The notes: generated from the letters alone by a model not told the origin. 41,669 nucleotides of DNA from Flavobacteriales bacterium (GCA_947380375.1 CANCQX010000010.1:1-41669); one strand, 5' to 3'. Positions 1-8,880 are shown, numbered from the stretch's first letter. A program made the numbers and translations.

Positions 1-1
1 A

Positions 2-70
2 ATAAATACTACCAAAAATAATTTAGGTAACAAAGTCGGAGATGATAATTTACTTACTACACTTATTTAA
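2..70 (+). CDS. C-terminal end of an unidentified gene, cut by the window edge
   Basis: One forward frame is open from the window edge for 22 codons and ends at TAA (68-70). It encodes a tail ending DDNLLTTLI; the other two forward frames stop almost at once. About 75 bases of very AT-rich DNA separate it from the next start, as expected after a gene end. The fragment is too short to name, and a chance open frame is possible. Confidence 0.4.
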   Translation: MNTTKNNLGNKVGDDNLLTTLI

Positions 71-146
71 AATTTTCTTATCCTAAATTAGTTTAATTAG
101 TTTGGTATAAAATAAACTAGATGTTTCAATTTTTTATGTAACTTCA

Positions 147-887
147 ATGTACCAAATTCAAAATATGTTAGAAAAAGTTAACCTTGACAAAGTATTGTTT
201 TTAGATATAGAAACAGCTCCTCAAACCTATAAATTCGATGATTTAGATGATAGTAAAAAACATTTATTTGAATCAAAAACTCGATTTATGCAGAACGATG
301 AGAAATCATTTGAAACACTTTACGGTGAAAGAGCAAGTATTTATGCTGAGTTTGGAAAAATAATCTGTATTTCTGTTGGTTTTGTTCACACAACTTCAAT
401 TGGAGAAAAACAAATTCGTTTAAAGTCATTTTATCATGACGACGAAGAAACATTATTAAGACAATTTACAACCCTTTTAGAAGATCGATACAATAGTCCT
501 TATCATATTTTATGCGGCCATAACGCAAAAGAATTTGATTTTCCATACATCTGTAGAAGAATGTTGGTCAACGGATTAAAGCTTCCAACTATTTTAGATA
601 TCGCGGGAAAAAAACCATGGGAAATATCCCATTTAGATACAATGGAATTATGGAAATTTGGAGACTATAAATCGTATACATCCTTACCATTATTATGTAA
701 TATTTTCAATATACCTACACCAAAAGATGATATTTCCGGTGCAGATGTAGCAAGAGTCTATTATGAAGAAAATGATTTGGAACGTATCAAAATTTATTGC
801 GAAAAAGATGTAGTCGCTTTGATTCAAGTATTTTTAAAAATGAAAGGGGATGCTTTGGTTGATGAAAATGAAGTGCATTATTCTTAA
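147..887 (+). CDS. Predicted 3'-5' exonuclease, DEDDy type (PolB-exonuclease-like)
   Basis: This 246-residue protein has the three motifs of a DEDDy 3'-5' exonuclease with the RNase H fold. Exo I is FLDIET with D20 and E22, Exo II is HNAKEFDFP with D131, and Exo III is YCEKD with Y217 and D221. The acidic residues would bind two metal ions and cut nucleotides from 3' ends. The closest family I know is the stand-alone exonuclease resembling the proofreading domain of family B DNA polymerases; there is no polymerase domain. Its cellular substrate is not known from sequence. The start at 147 is the first ATG; Met7 (position 165) is an equally good candidate, because homologues tend to begin only slightly before the LFLDIET strand. 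It stands alone, followed by a minus-strand operon. Confidence 0.88.
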   Translation: MYQIQNMLEKVNLDKVLFLDIETAPQTYKFDDLDDSKKHLFESKTRFMQNDEKSFETLYGERASIYAEFGKIICISVGFVHTTSIGEKQIRLKSFYHDDEETLLRQFTTLLEDRYNSPYHILCGHNAKEFDFPYICRRMLVNGLKLPTILDIAGKKPWEISHLDTMELWKFGDYKSYTSLPLLCNIFNIPTPKDDISGADVARVYYEENDLERIKIYCEKDVVALIQVFLKMKGDALVDENEVHYS

Positions 888-999
888 TTTCAATACGAAT
901 ATTAGTATACTTTTGAATCATTAATCTGATTGTAATGATTATAAGAGGTATTTTAAGATTCAAAGAAAATTTATGTCTCAAAGAGACTTAATTAGAATA

Positions 1000-1800
1000 T
1001 TATTTCTTTGTTTTTAAGATTTTCTCCCCATCTTTATATCGATTATATTTATCTTTTCCGAGATAGGTTAAGTCATCTACTACAAAGGTTTTTGGATCTG
1101 CACCGACAACTAATTTATCATAATAATAAACACTTTTATTGTCTTTAGAATAATTATTCTCTAAAAGTATGAAAGACTTTACATCGATGTTTGGCATTGG
1201 TTTTCCTTGAAAGTAACATTGTGTTTTATCTTTTTGCCACTCCCAATCTAATATTTCAAACGTTGAAGGGTCGCTTCCCAAAATTACTTCTTTTCCATTA
1301 TATACTTGTTTGGCATCTATGATATAAAAACAGTCGAGATAGTGAACAGTTTTCGCATCGATTCCATTTACAAGCGTGTCATTAAAATATACTTTGTTAT
1401 TCTTTTTTCGATAAGTATCACAGTCTCCCAACCACCCATATTGAATTCTTTTCTTTTCCTCATTTTTGTTTGCTTCTATAGCTGAAATCATCGAAGTGGC
1501 AATATATATTATACCACTGATTATTAATCCTATTATCGAAATAGGAAGTATAAGACTCAAATATTTGTTTTTGAAATAAAATCTAGCATTTAATTCAGCA
1601 ATAATCAGCAAATACAAAGGATATGCAATTATTACTAAAAACAACAAAAATGCCAACGCAAAATTTTCTGGATTATCAAAAATGAAAATGGAACTAAATA
1701 GGATAAAAGGCCAAATTAAGACAGGTAATAAAATGCATAAATTCAATAATTTAAATCCTAATGGAAGTTCTTTCGAAAAGAGGATTAATTTTTTTAGCAT
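1000..1800 (-). CDS. Membrane-anchored DKNYY-family protein
   Basis: The 266-residue product has three hydrophobic helices in its first 105 residues (about 17-40, 46-68 and 80-105). After a short charged linker comes a C-terminal domain of repeated units of the type KDN.VYY...L..G.DP.TF (about 127-266). This matches the DKNYY family, whose function is unknown and which is common in Bacteroidota and other Gram-negatives. The repeats probably form a beta-rich domain on one side of the inner membrane. It starts one base after the stop of the upstream gene (1802-2212), so the two are very likely co-transcribed and perhaps translationally coupled. No enzymatic motif is visible. Confidence 0.75.
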   Translation of the reverse strand: MLKKLILFSKELPLGFKLLNLCILLPVLIWPFILFSSIFIFDNPENFALAFLLFLVIIAYPLYLLIIAELNARFYFKNKYLSLILPISIIGLIISGIIYIATSMISAIEANKNEEKKRIQYGWLGDCDTYRKKNNKVYFNDTLVNGIDAKTVHYLDCFYIIDAKQVYNGKEVILGSDPSTFEILDWEWQKDKTQCYFQGKPMPNIDVKSFILLENNYSKDNKSVYYYDKLVVGADPKTFVVDDLTYLGKDKYNRYKDGEKILKTKK

Positions 1801-1801
1801 A

Positions 1802-2212
1802 TTATAAATTTACTACTTTATTTATTTTCTCAATTTTCTTAATTCTTTCAGGAAAATAGGTAGTGCTATTTTTATTTAAGTATTCATAAATAATCAAGCT
1901 TTTTTCTAATAGAGGTATTTTGTTTTCGGAGTTAGAATTATCTCCCAAAATATAGAGTATATCTGCTAATTTTTCTAGATTATCGTTGTTAAATTTCCTT
2001 TCTTCTTGAAGAAATTTCAAAACATCTTTACTATTTAAGTATATAATTTCATTTAGATTTAAGTCTAGTTCATTCTTCAAAGCAAGTGTAATTGTTTCAA
2101 TACCTTCCATTATTTCACCTTTGCTCTTAAGTTTTAAAAGATCACTTACGATTTTACCTAAAATTCGTCCTAAAATGTCAATCTGTTTCAGAAAATAGTC
2201 GTCTTGTTTCAT
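1802..2212 (-). CDS. Small helical protein of unknown function (DUF6483-like)
   Basis: The 136-residue protein is predicted to be almost all alpha-helical. Its opening (KQDDYFLKQIDILGRILGKI) resembles the start of DUF6483 proteins, which have a similar helical N-terminus; this match is from memory and uncertain. There is no signal peptide or membrane segment. The second half (about 78-130) could form TPR-like helices. It is the first gene of a two-gene unit with the DKNYY membrane protein, separated by one base. Upstream, the minus-strand sequence TACCTTTA near 2262-2269 is one base off the TAnnTTTG promoter box. Confidence 0.65.
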   Translation of the reverse strand: MKQDDYFLKQIDILGRILGKIVSDLLKLKSKGEIMEGIETITLALKNELDLNLNEIIYLNSKDVLKFLQEERKFNNDNLEKLADILYILGDNSNSENKIPLLEKSLIIYEYLNKNSTTYFPERIKKIEKINKVVNL

Positions 2213-2294
2213 TGAGGTCTTGTGTTAATTTTATTTTTTAAGAAGGTAAAATTTTACTGTTATAAAGGTAAAGTTTTTAATGATAATCAATAAA

Positions 2295-2322
2295 AAAAGG
2301 TCGAGATAATTCTCGACCTTTT
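2295..2322 (-). terminator. Intrinsic terminator of ileS
   Basis: A perfect 11-bp stem (AAAAGGTCGAG paired with CTCGACCTTTT) closes a 6-base loop 24 bases past the ileS stop. On the minus strand it is followed by a run of Ts. It separates ileS from the two-gene unit downstream. Confidence 0.85.
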
Positions 2323-2345
2323 AAAAATTTATAAGAATAATTTAT

Positions 2346-5300
2346 CTACCCTTTCACCAAAGAGACTTTAGCATCTCCTTCATTTTCTAAATCTGTAATC
2401 AAAGCATCTAGACCTAAAGATTCAAAAACAATTTCATTTGCTAAAACTTCATTACAAACGTATTCTTTATTTGCTGCAATAGCACTTTGAATCAAATCAT
2501 TTGTGTCGACTTTTAGTAAAATACGGTCGGTAATTTCTAAACCTGAATCTTTACGTAAATTTTGAACTCTATTTACCAATTCTCGGGCAATTCCTTCCGC
2601 TCTTAATTCTTCTGAAATAGTAATATCTAAAGCAACTGTTAAACCACCTTCAACACTTACCAACCATCCTGGAATATCTTGAGCTAAAATTTCAAAATCA
2701 TTTAAATCAAGTGCAATTTCTTCACCATCAATTTCTCCATTCCAACCATTATTTGCTTCAATTTTAGCAATGTCATCCGTTGTAAAAGAAGCTACTAAAA
2801 CAGAAATAGCTTTCATTTGTTTTCCGAATTTCGGACCGATAGTTTTAAAGTTTGGTTTGATGCTTTTCACTAAAACACCATTTCCTTCTTCCAACAATGT
2901 CAATTCTTTGACATTTACTTCTGAAAGAATCAAATCTTTAACGTGCGTTATATTGTCCGAGAATGTTTTACTCAATGTCGGAACCATGATTGTTTGCAAA
3001 GGCTGACGGACACGTATTCTTTCTTTCTTACGTATTCCTAAAACCATTGAAGAAACACGTTGAGCAATCTCCATTTGAGCTTCCAAAGATGTATCAATGA
3101 TTGATTGATCAACTTTAGGGAATTCAGCTAAATGAACAGAAATTACATCGTGACGTTTAGTAACTGCATTTAAATCATTGAACAATTGATCCATAAAAAA
3201 CGGAGCAATAGGTGAACCTAAAATAGAAACAGTTTCTAAACAAGTATACAATGTTTGGTAGGCTGATAATTTATCTTTTGAATTGTCACTTTTCCAGAAC
3301 CTTCTTCTACATAAACGTACATACCAGTTAGATAATTGATCGGTAACAAAATCCTGAATCAAACGACCTGCTTTTGTAGGCTCGTAAGTTTCAAACGCTT
3401 CATCAACATTTTGAATCAATGAATGCAACTGAGAAAGTACCCAACGATCGATTTCTGGTCTTTCTTCTAAAGCAATATCAGCTTCTGAATAATCAAAACC
3501 ATCAATATTTGCATACAATGTGAAGAAAGAATAGGTATTGTATAATGTTCCGAAAAATTTACGTTGCACTTCTGTTATACCATCTAAATCAAATTTCAAA
3601 TTATCCCAAGGTTGTGCATTGGTAATCATATACCAACGAGTAGCATCCGGACCATATTGCTCCAAACATTTGAAAGGCTCAACCGTATTACCCAAACGTT
3701 TTGACATTTTTTGTCCGTTTTTGTCTAGTACTAAACCATTCGAAATTACATTTTTGTATGCTACTTTATCGAATACCATCGTTGCAATTGCATGCAAAGT
3801 ATAGAACCAACCACGTGTTTGATCTACTCCTTCTGCGATGAAATCACCAGGGAAACTTTTATTATCGTCAATTAATTCTTTGTTTTCAAATGGATAATGC
3901 CATTGTGCATAAGGCATTGAACCTGAATCAAACCAAACGTCAATTAAATCTGATTCTCTTTGCATCGGTTTACCTGAAGCTGAAACAAGCGTAATTGTAT
4001 CTACATAATTTTTATGTAAATCAATTTTAGAATAATTCTCTTCAGACATATCTCCAATAACGAAAGAAGCCAATGGATTTTCAGCCATTACTCCAGCTTT
4101 AACAGCTTTATCACATTCGTTTTTCAATTGTTCAACAGAAGAAATAATGATTCTTTCATCTCCTTCAGCAGTTGACCAAATTGGAATTGGAATACCCCAA
4201 TAACGAGAACGAGATAAATTCCAATCATTTAAATTTTCCAACCACTTTCCAAAACGTCCTGTTCCTGTTGATTCTGGTTTCCAGTTAATTGTTTTGTTCA
4301 ATTCCATCATTCTGTCCTTTGCAGCAGTTGCTTTAATGAACCAAGAATCTAATGGGTAATATAAAATTGGTTTGTCAGTTCTCCAACAGTGCGGGTAACT
4401 ATGTTCGTATTTTGCTACGTTAAACGCTTTATTTTCTTCTTTTAGTTTGATTGCAATTTGAACGTCTGCCGAACGTTCTGGCGCTTCACCTACGTTGTAA
4501 TATTCATTTTTAACATACATTCCAGCAAATTCAACAACTTCAGGCCTGAATTTACCTTGCAAGTCAACCAATGGAACTAAATTTCCTTTGTCATCTTTCA
4601 CTAACATTGCTGGAACTCCTGCTTCTGAAGCAACTCTCGCATCATCCGCTCCAAAAGTAGGAGCTATGTGAACGATACCTGTACCATCAGATGTAGTAAC
4701 GAAATCACCACTAATTACTCTAAATGCTTCTTCTGGATTTTCAGCTGGTAAAACACCTGGTAATAATTGCTCGTATTTTATTCCAACTAAATCAGATCCT
4801 AAACATTCTCCAGCTATGAAATAAGGAATTTGTTTATCTCCTTGATTATAAGCAACTAAACCGCTTTCAGATTCAACAAGATTAAATCCTTTCCCTCCAA
4901 ATTGATATCCAACAAGATTTTTAGCAAGAATTACATTGATTGGTTCGAATGTGTATTTATTGAATGATTTCACCAATACATATTCAATTTTTGGTCCAAC
5001 ACATAATGCGGTATTGGATGATAATGTCCATGGAGTTGTTGTCCATGCTAAAAAATGGATATTTTTTGCGGGTTGTAGGTTCAGGGCATGACCTGAACCT
5101 ACAACCGCGTTAGAATAGCCAAACGGCGTTTTTTCACCATCAACAACCTTAAACTGCGCAACAACCGTAGTATCCGAAACATCTCGGTAACAACCTGGTT
5201 GGTTTATTTCGTGTGACGATAATCCTGTACCTGCTTTTGGTGAATAGGGTTGGATTGTATAACCTTTGTAGATTAAACCTTTTTCGTATAATTGACCCAA

Positions 5301-5792
5301 CAACCACCAAACTGATTCCATGTATTTTGGTTCATAGGTAATGTATGGATCGTCCATATCTACCCAATACCCCATTTTTTCAGTAAGGTTGTTCCAAATG
5401 TCTGTGTAACGCATAACCGTTTCCTTACAAGCTTTGTTGTAATCTTCTACAGAAATTTTAGTACCAATATCTTCTTTTGTAATACCTAGTTCTTTTTCAA
5501 CACCCAACTCAATTGGAAGTCCGTGTGTATCCCAACCAGCTTTACGCTTAACTTGAAAACCTTTTAATGTTTTATAACGACAAAAAATATCTTTGATAGA
5601 ACGAGCCATAACATGATGAATACCAGGTAATCCATTCGCTGATGGAGGGCCTTCAAAAAACACAAATGGCTTGTTAGCATCACGAGTAGAAATCGATTTC
5701 TCGAAAACTTTATCATTGTTCCATTTTTCTAAAACTTCTTGTGCCACATTTGGCAAATTCAAACCTTTGTATTCTTGATATTTTTGACTCAT
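2346..5792 (-). CDS. ileS: Isoleucine--tRNA ligase, type 2 (eukaryote-like), with GxHH signature
   Basis: The 1148-residue enzyme charges tRNA-Ile with isoleucine in the cytoplasm. The class I signature region PPSANGLPGIHH lies at residues 49-60 and the second signature, KMSKR, near residue 700. The CP1 editing domain is marked by the threonine-rich AWTTTPWTL segment near residue 249. The C-terminus lacks the zinc-finger cysteines of type 1 bacterial IleRS, so this is the long type 2 form usual in Bacteroidota. The HIGH motif is altered: canonical H-I-G-H is G-I-H-H here (residues 57-60, bases 5613-5624), swapping first and third positions. A palindromic DNA insert encodes residues about 229-241, just before the editing domain. 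A candidate -7 box, TATCTTTA, lies at 5817-5824 on the minus strand, one base off consensus. The gene is divergent from the PhoD-family gene. Confidence 0.97.
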   Translation of the reverse strand: MSQKYQEYKGLNLPNVAQEVLEKWNNDKVFEKSISTRDANKPFVFFEGPPSANGLPGIHHVMARSIKDIFCRYKTLKGFQVKRKAGWDTHGLPIELGVEKELGITKEDIGTKISVEDYNKACKETVMRYTDIWNNLTEKMGYWVDMDDPYITYEPKYMESVWWLLGQLYEKGLIYKGYTIQPYSPKAGTGLSSHEINQPGCYRDVSDTTVVAQFKVVDGEKTPFGYSNAVVGSGHALNLQPAKNIHFLAWTTTPWTLSSNTALCVGPKIEYVLVKSFNKYTFEPINVILAKNLVGYQFGGKGFNLVESESGLVAYNQGDKQIPYFIAGECLGSDLVGIKYEQLLPGVLPAENPEEAFRVISGDFVTTSDGTGIVHIAPTFGADDARVASEAGVPAMLVKDDKGNLVPLVDLQGKFRPEVVEFAGMYVKNEYYNVGEAPERSADVQIAIKLKEENKAFNVAKYEHSYPHCWRTDKPILYYPLDSWFIKATAAKDRMMELNKTINWKPESTGTGRFGKWLENLNDWNLSRSRYWGIPIPIWSTAEGDERIIISSVEQLKNECDKAVKAGVMAENPLASFVIGDMSEENYSKIDLHKNYVDTITLVSASGKPMQRESDLIDVWFDSGSMPYAQWHYPFENKELIDDNKSFPGDFIAEGVDQTRGWFYTLHAIATMVFDKVAYKNVISNGLVLDKNGQKMSKRLGNTVEPFKCLEQYGPDATRWYMITNAQPWDNLKFDLDGITEVQRKFFGTLYNTYSFFTLYANIDGFDYSEADIALEERPEIDRWVLSQLHSLIQNVDEAFETYEPTKAGRLIQDFVTDQLSNWYVRLCRRRFWKSDNSKDKLSAYQTLYTCLETVSILGSPIAPFFMDQLFNDLNAVTKRHDVISVHLAEFPKVDQSIIDTSLEAQMEIAQRVSSMVLGIRKKERIRVRQPLQTIMVPTLSKTFSDNITHVKDLILSEVNVKELTLLEEGNGVLVKSIKPNFKTIGPKFGKQMKAISVLVASFTTDDIAKIEANNGWNGEIDGEEIALDLNDFEILAQDIPGWLVSVEGGLTVALDITISEELRAEGIARELVNRVQNLRKDSGLEITDRILLKVDTNDLIQSAIAANKEYVCNEVLANEIVFESLGLDALITDLENEGDAKVSLVKG
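5071..5106. repeat. 36-bp palindrome inserted in the ileS coding sequence
   Basis: Two perfect 15-base arms (GGTTGTAGGTTCAGG and its complement) flank the 6-base centre GCATGA, whose inner CATG also pairs. The element is read in frame as VVGSGHALNLQP. It lies in a segment of IleRS that is variable between relatives, just before the editing domain. GCG occurs on both sides, possibly by chance. Such a long perfect palindrome is not required by the protein and resembles a small mobile palindromic repeat. Confidence 0.85.
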
Positions 5793-5832
5793 TTCGATTT
5801 AAAATTTTACGCGCCGTAAAGATAGTAAAAAG

Positions 5833-5900
5833 ACCTAAGAGTGCGTCAGCCTTCCTTACGAAATTTATAGATGTATTATAGTATAAATTTCTACTTAGGT
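5833..5900. repeat. Nested inverted repeats between ileS and the PhoD gene
   Basis: ACCTAAG (5833-5839) pairs with CTTAGGT (5894-5900), and inside it GAAATTTATA (5860-5869) pairs with TATAAATTTC (5882-5891). All four arms are perfect but the internal spacing is asymmetric. The structure sits in the 188-base region between two divergent genes and could be a regulator site or a hairpin in the ileS leader. No function is established. Confidence 0.5.
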
Positions 5901-5947
5901 TGATGAGGCTAACTTATTCATAACATTTATTTATCATTGCGTAAAAC

Positions 5948-5976
5948 TTGAATTATGTCTATAAGTGTTATTTTTG
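5948..5976 (+). promoter_or_regulatory. Promoter of the PhoD-family gene (leaderless)
   Basis: A TTG at 5948-5950 is followed after 18 bases by TATTTTTG (5969-5976), a full match to the Bacteroidota consensus. The box ends four bases before the ATG at 5981, so the predicted transcript starts at or next to the start codon. Confidence 0.65.
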
Positions 5977-5980
5977 GACT

Positions 5981-7417
5981 ATGAAACGTTTGATACAAAT
6001 TATAATATTTAGTTTTCTAGCATTGAATGTGTTGGCTCAAGAAAATGAGTTGAATATTCATCCTGATTTATTGATTCAGCTTGATGCGAAAAAGGCACCT
6101 TTTTATCACGGCCTTGCCAGTGGTGATCCTACGCAAAATAGTTGTATTATTTGGACAAGAATTACCCTTGACACAAAATTAAAAACTGCTTCTGTAGGTT
6201 GGGAGATTGCTAAAGATTCCCTCTTCAAAAATGTTGTTCAAAAAGGAACTCAGGTGACGAGTGAAGCACATGATTTTACTGTTAAAGTGGATGTACAAAA
6301 TCTGAAACCTAATGTTGTTTATTATTATCGCTTTAGCTACAATAAAATACAGTCTATAGTTGGAAAAACTAAAACTTTACCAAAGGATAAAAGTGATTTT
6401 GAAATTGCTTTTGCTTCCTGTAGCAATTATGAATGGGGATATTTCAATAATTACCGATCAATTGCGAACAATAAAGAGATTGATTTAGTAGTCCATTTGG
6501 GGGATTATATCTATGAATACGGAGTCGGAAACTATGGGGATACAGCGATAGGAAGAATAAATGTACCGGCACATGAAATTGTAACACTGAATGATTATCG
6601 AACGCGTTATTCTTTGTACCGTTTGGATAAGGATTTACTAAAAGTTCATCAGGAAAAACCATTTATTACTACGTGGGATGACCATGAATCAGCTAATAAT
6701 TCTTATACTGGAGGTGCTGAAAACCATCAGGTAAATGAAGGAAATTGGATAACTCGAAAAGAAGCTGCAAAAAAAGCTTACTATGAATGGTTACCCGTTA
6801 GAGAAAGCAAGGAAGATTGCTTATACCGTTCTTTTTTGATTGGTAAACTGGCCAACTTAATTATTTTGGATACTCGTTTGGAAGGACGAACAGAACAAGT
6901 AACAATGGAATCTGAAAACTATAAAGATTCGACCCGGACAATTTTAGGGAAGGAGCAATACAAATGGTTGATAAATAACTTAAAAAAGAATCAAGTATGG
7001 AACATTATAGGAAATCAAGTACCGTTTGGTCCTTTGAATATGACAGGTCCAAATGGAAAAGAAAAATACATGGATGGCTGGGAAGGTTATCCCTATGAAA
7101 GATCACAATTAGTAAGGTTTTTACAGAACCAAAAAATCGACAATACAGTTTTTGTTACAGGAGATTTTCATAAAGCTTTTGCCTTGGAAATTGATTTAGA
7201 AGGAACGAAAGACACTTCAGATAATGTAGCTGTAGAGTTTATTGTTACTAGTATTACTTCGGCTAATGATGATGAGTACAATACAGTAAAAGAAACCCAA
7301 CAGATACAGCAAATGTATTTAGAAAACAATCCCAATGTATTATACTGTAACAATAAAGACAATGGCTATATAGTGGTTAAAATTAATAACGATAGAATTA
7401 CCACGGATTTTATCTAA
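5981..7417 (+). CDS. Secreted PhoD-family alkaline phosphatase/phosphodiesterase
   Basis: The product (478 residues from the ATG at 5981) begins with a signal peptide (MKRLIQIIIFSFLALNVLAQ). Next come a PhoD N-terminal domain (HGLASGDPTQNSCIIWTR) and the metallophosphatase core. Metal-site motifs visible include ASCSN, VVHLGDYIYE, TTWDDHESANN and VTGDFHKAF. PhoD enzymes hydrolyse phosphate mono- and diesters outside the cytoplasm and help gain phosphate. An in-frame TTG at 5948 would add 11 residues, but it is the -33 element of the promoter and would spoil the signal peptide. The stop at 7415-7417 may be a recent mutation: the same frame stays open for 29 more codons and reads like the natural tail of the protein. 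Confidence 0.9.
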   Translation: MKRLIQIIIFSFLALNVLAQENELNIHPDLLIQLDAKKAPFYHGLASGDPTQNSCIIWTRITLDTKLKTASVGWEIAKDSLFKNVVQKGTQVTSEAHDFTVKVDVQNLKPNVVYYYRFSYNKIQSIVGKTKTLPKDKSDFEIAFASCSNYEWGYFNNYRSIANNKEIDLVVHLGDYIYEYGVGNYGDTAIGRINVPAHEIVTLNDYRTRYSLYRLDKDLLKVHQEKPFITTWDDHESANNSYTGGAENHQVNEGNWITRKEAAKKAYYEWLPVRESKEDCLYRSFLIGKLANLIILDTRLEGRTEQVTMESENYKDSTRTILGKEQYKWLINNLKKNQVWNIIGNQVPFGPLNMTGPNGKEKYMDGWEGYPYERSQLVRFLQNQKIDNTVFVTGDFHKAFALEIDLEGTKDTSDNVAVEFIVTSITSANDDEYNTVKETQQIQQMYLENNPNVLYCNNKDNGYIVVKINNDRITTDFI

Positions 7418-7582
7418 ACTTCTTCCATAAAACAACCAAAATCAGCTGAGCATATTGAAGCAACTTTCGAGGTATTATCAGGAAAACCCGTTTTGATTAA
7501 AAGATAGCACTTAAAACTTAATTCATTTCGTACTTTGCACAATTTAACAGCTCTAAACGAGTAATTTAAGTTTTTGTTGTAG

Positions 7583-8854
7583 TCAAATATCTTTTAATAA
7601 AAAACGTGCAGTCTCTTTTGTTTTTTGCTCAACAATTACTTCTTTGGATTCCGTAACCCTTTCGATCGTTGCTTGATCATAATGGCGGATTGTAACTAAT
7701 TCTAAACCTTCCGTATATTCAACATTGTATGTTTCTTGAAAGATTTCCAGTAGTTTTTGAATATCGATTTTATCTTGGTCTAATGCTACTGAAAAGCTTA
7801 ATGCTGAATTTTGCATCAAGTTAATTTTTGCATTTACAGAAGCCAATCTATTAAAAATATCACTTAAATTTTCCTCCACAATAAAAGAAAAATCTTTAGG
7901 AGTAATAGATAAATACAATTGGTTCATTTTGAAAATAAACGATGGGATCAAATGATCTCTTTCTGTCGATTCTTGGATAATTGTGCCTTCTGAATGTGGG
8001 TTAATAAAAGATTTAACGTACAATGGAATTCCTTTATTTTGAAGAGGTTTGATTGTTTTTGGATGAATAACTGTAGCACCGTAATAAGCTAATTCCATCG
8101 CTTCACTAAATGAAATACTATCCAATTTCACGGTATTATCAAACCATTTTGGATCGGCATTTAACATCCCTGGCACATCTTTCCAAATGGTAACACTTTC
8201 AGCATTGCAACAATAAGCGAAAATACCAGCTGTATAATCAGAACCTTCACGACCCAAAGTTGTGGTAAAACCTTCTGAAGTATGGCCTATAAAACCTTGT
8301 GTTAATTGAATGTCAAATTTTTTAAATTCGGGTAAGAATTTTGTATTGATTAAATTTTCAGTAGTATCCCAATCAACCAATCCTTCTCTGTATGTGTTGT
8401 TAGTTCTAATCAATTGGCGAGAATCTGCCCAAGTAACAGAATGACCTTCCTCTCTCAAAAAAGCAGTAACAATAAGTGTTGAAATTACTTCACCCAATGA
8501 TACAATTTGATCGTATTCAAAATCAAAATTACTTGAACGAGGTTGGTCAAATTTATTTTTTAAATTCTCAAATATATTTTCAACCTCGGTATAAATTGAA
8601 AAATGTTTTTCTGTAAATAACTCATTTAGTATAGCTAAATGAAATTTAAGCCTGTCATCCACTAATTCTAAAAACGTTTTTTTGTCATTCGTCCATAGAG
8701 CATCGACAATTTTTTCCATTTCGTTAGTGGTCTTACCCATAGCAGAAATAATAACCGTTCGTTTTTCTCCGCCAAAAAGTGAAAGAATATGTGAGACATT
8801 TTTAACAGCTTCTCCATCCTTAACTGATGCTCCTCCGAATTTAAAAACTTTCAT
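7583..8854 (-). CDS. Aspartate kinase (single-function, ACT-regulated)
   Basis: The 423-residue enzyme phosphorylates aspartate, the first step towards lysine, threonine and methionine. The N-terminal KFGGASV motif (residues 5-11), GREGSDYTA and IWKDVPGMLNADP are kinase-domain signatures, with the YYGATVIHPK segment following. The last ~120 residues fit the ACT domains that bind end-product amino acids. It is not fused to homoserine dehydrogenase, so it could be the lysC type, but sequence alone does not say which amino acid inhibits it. It lies 91 bases downstream of gpsA on the same strand. A minus-strand TAGTTTTG box upstream suggests its own promoter. Confidence 0.93.
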   Translation of the reverse strand: MKVFKFGGASVKDGEAVKNVSHILSLFGGEKRTVIISAMGKTTNEMEKIVDALWTNDKKTFLELVDDRLKFHLAILNELFTEKHFSIYTEVENIFENLKNKFDQPRSSNFDFEYDQIVSLGEVISTLIVTAFLREEGHSVTWADSRQLIRTNNTYREGLVDWDTTENLINTKFLPEFKKFDIQLTQGFIGHTSEGFTTTLGREGSDYTAGIFAYCCNAESVTIWKDVPGMLNADPKWFDNTVKLDSISFSEAMELAYYGATVIHPKTIKPLQNKGIPLYVKSFINPHSEGTIIQESTERDHLIPSFIFKMNQLYLSITPKDFSFIVEENLSDIFNRLASVNAKINLMQNSALSFSVALDQDKIDIQKLLEIFQETYNVEYTEGLELVTIRHYDQATIERVTESKEVIVEQKTKETARFLLKDI

Positions 8855-8872
8855 TTTTTATTTTTTAGAGTG

Positions 8873-8880
8873 CAAAACTA
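8873..8880 (-). promoter_or_regulatory. Candidate -7 box of the aspartate kinase gene
   Basis: The minus strand reads TAGTTTTG, matching TAnnTTTG, about 19 bases before the ATG. I see no TTG at the right distance for a -33 element, so support is only moderate. Confidence 0.4.

Noticed and set aside
911-987. Short inverted repeats (TTTGAATC/GATTCAAA and GTCTC/GAGAC) between the exonuclease and DKNYY genes
   Set aside because: The arms are short and without a clear T-run, so a terminator cannot be supported.
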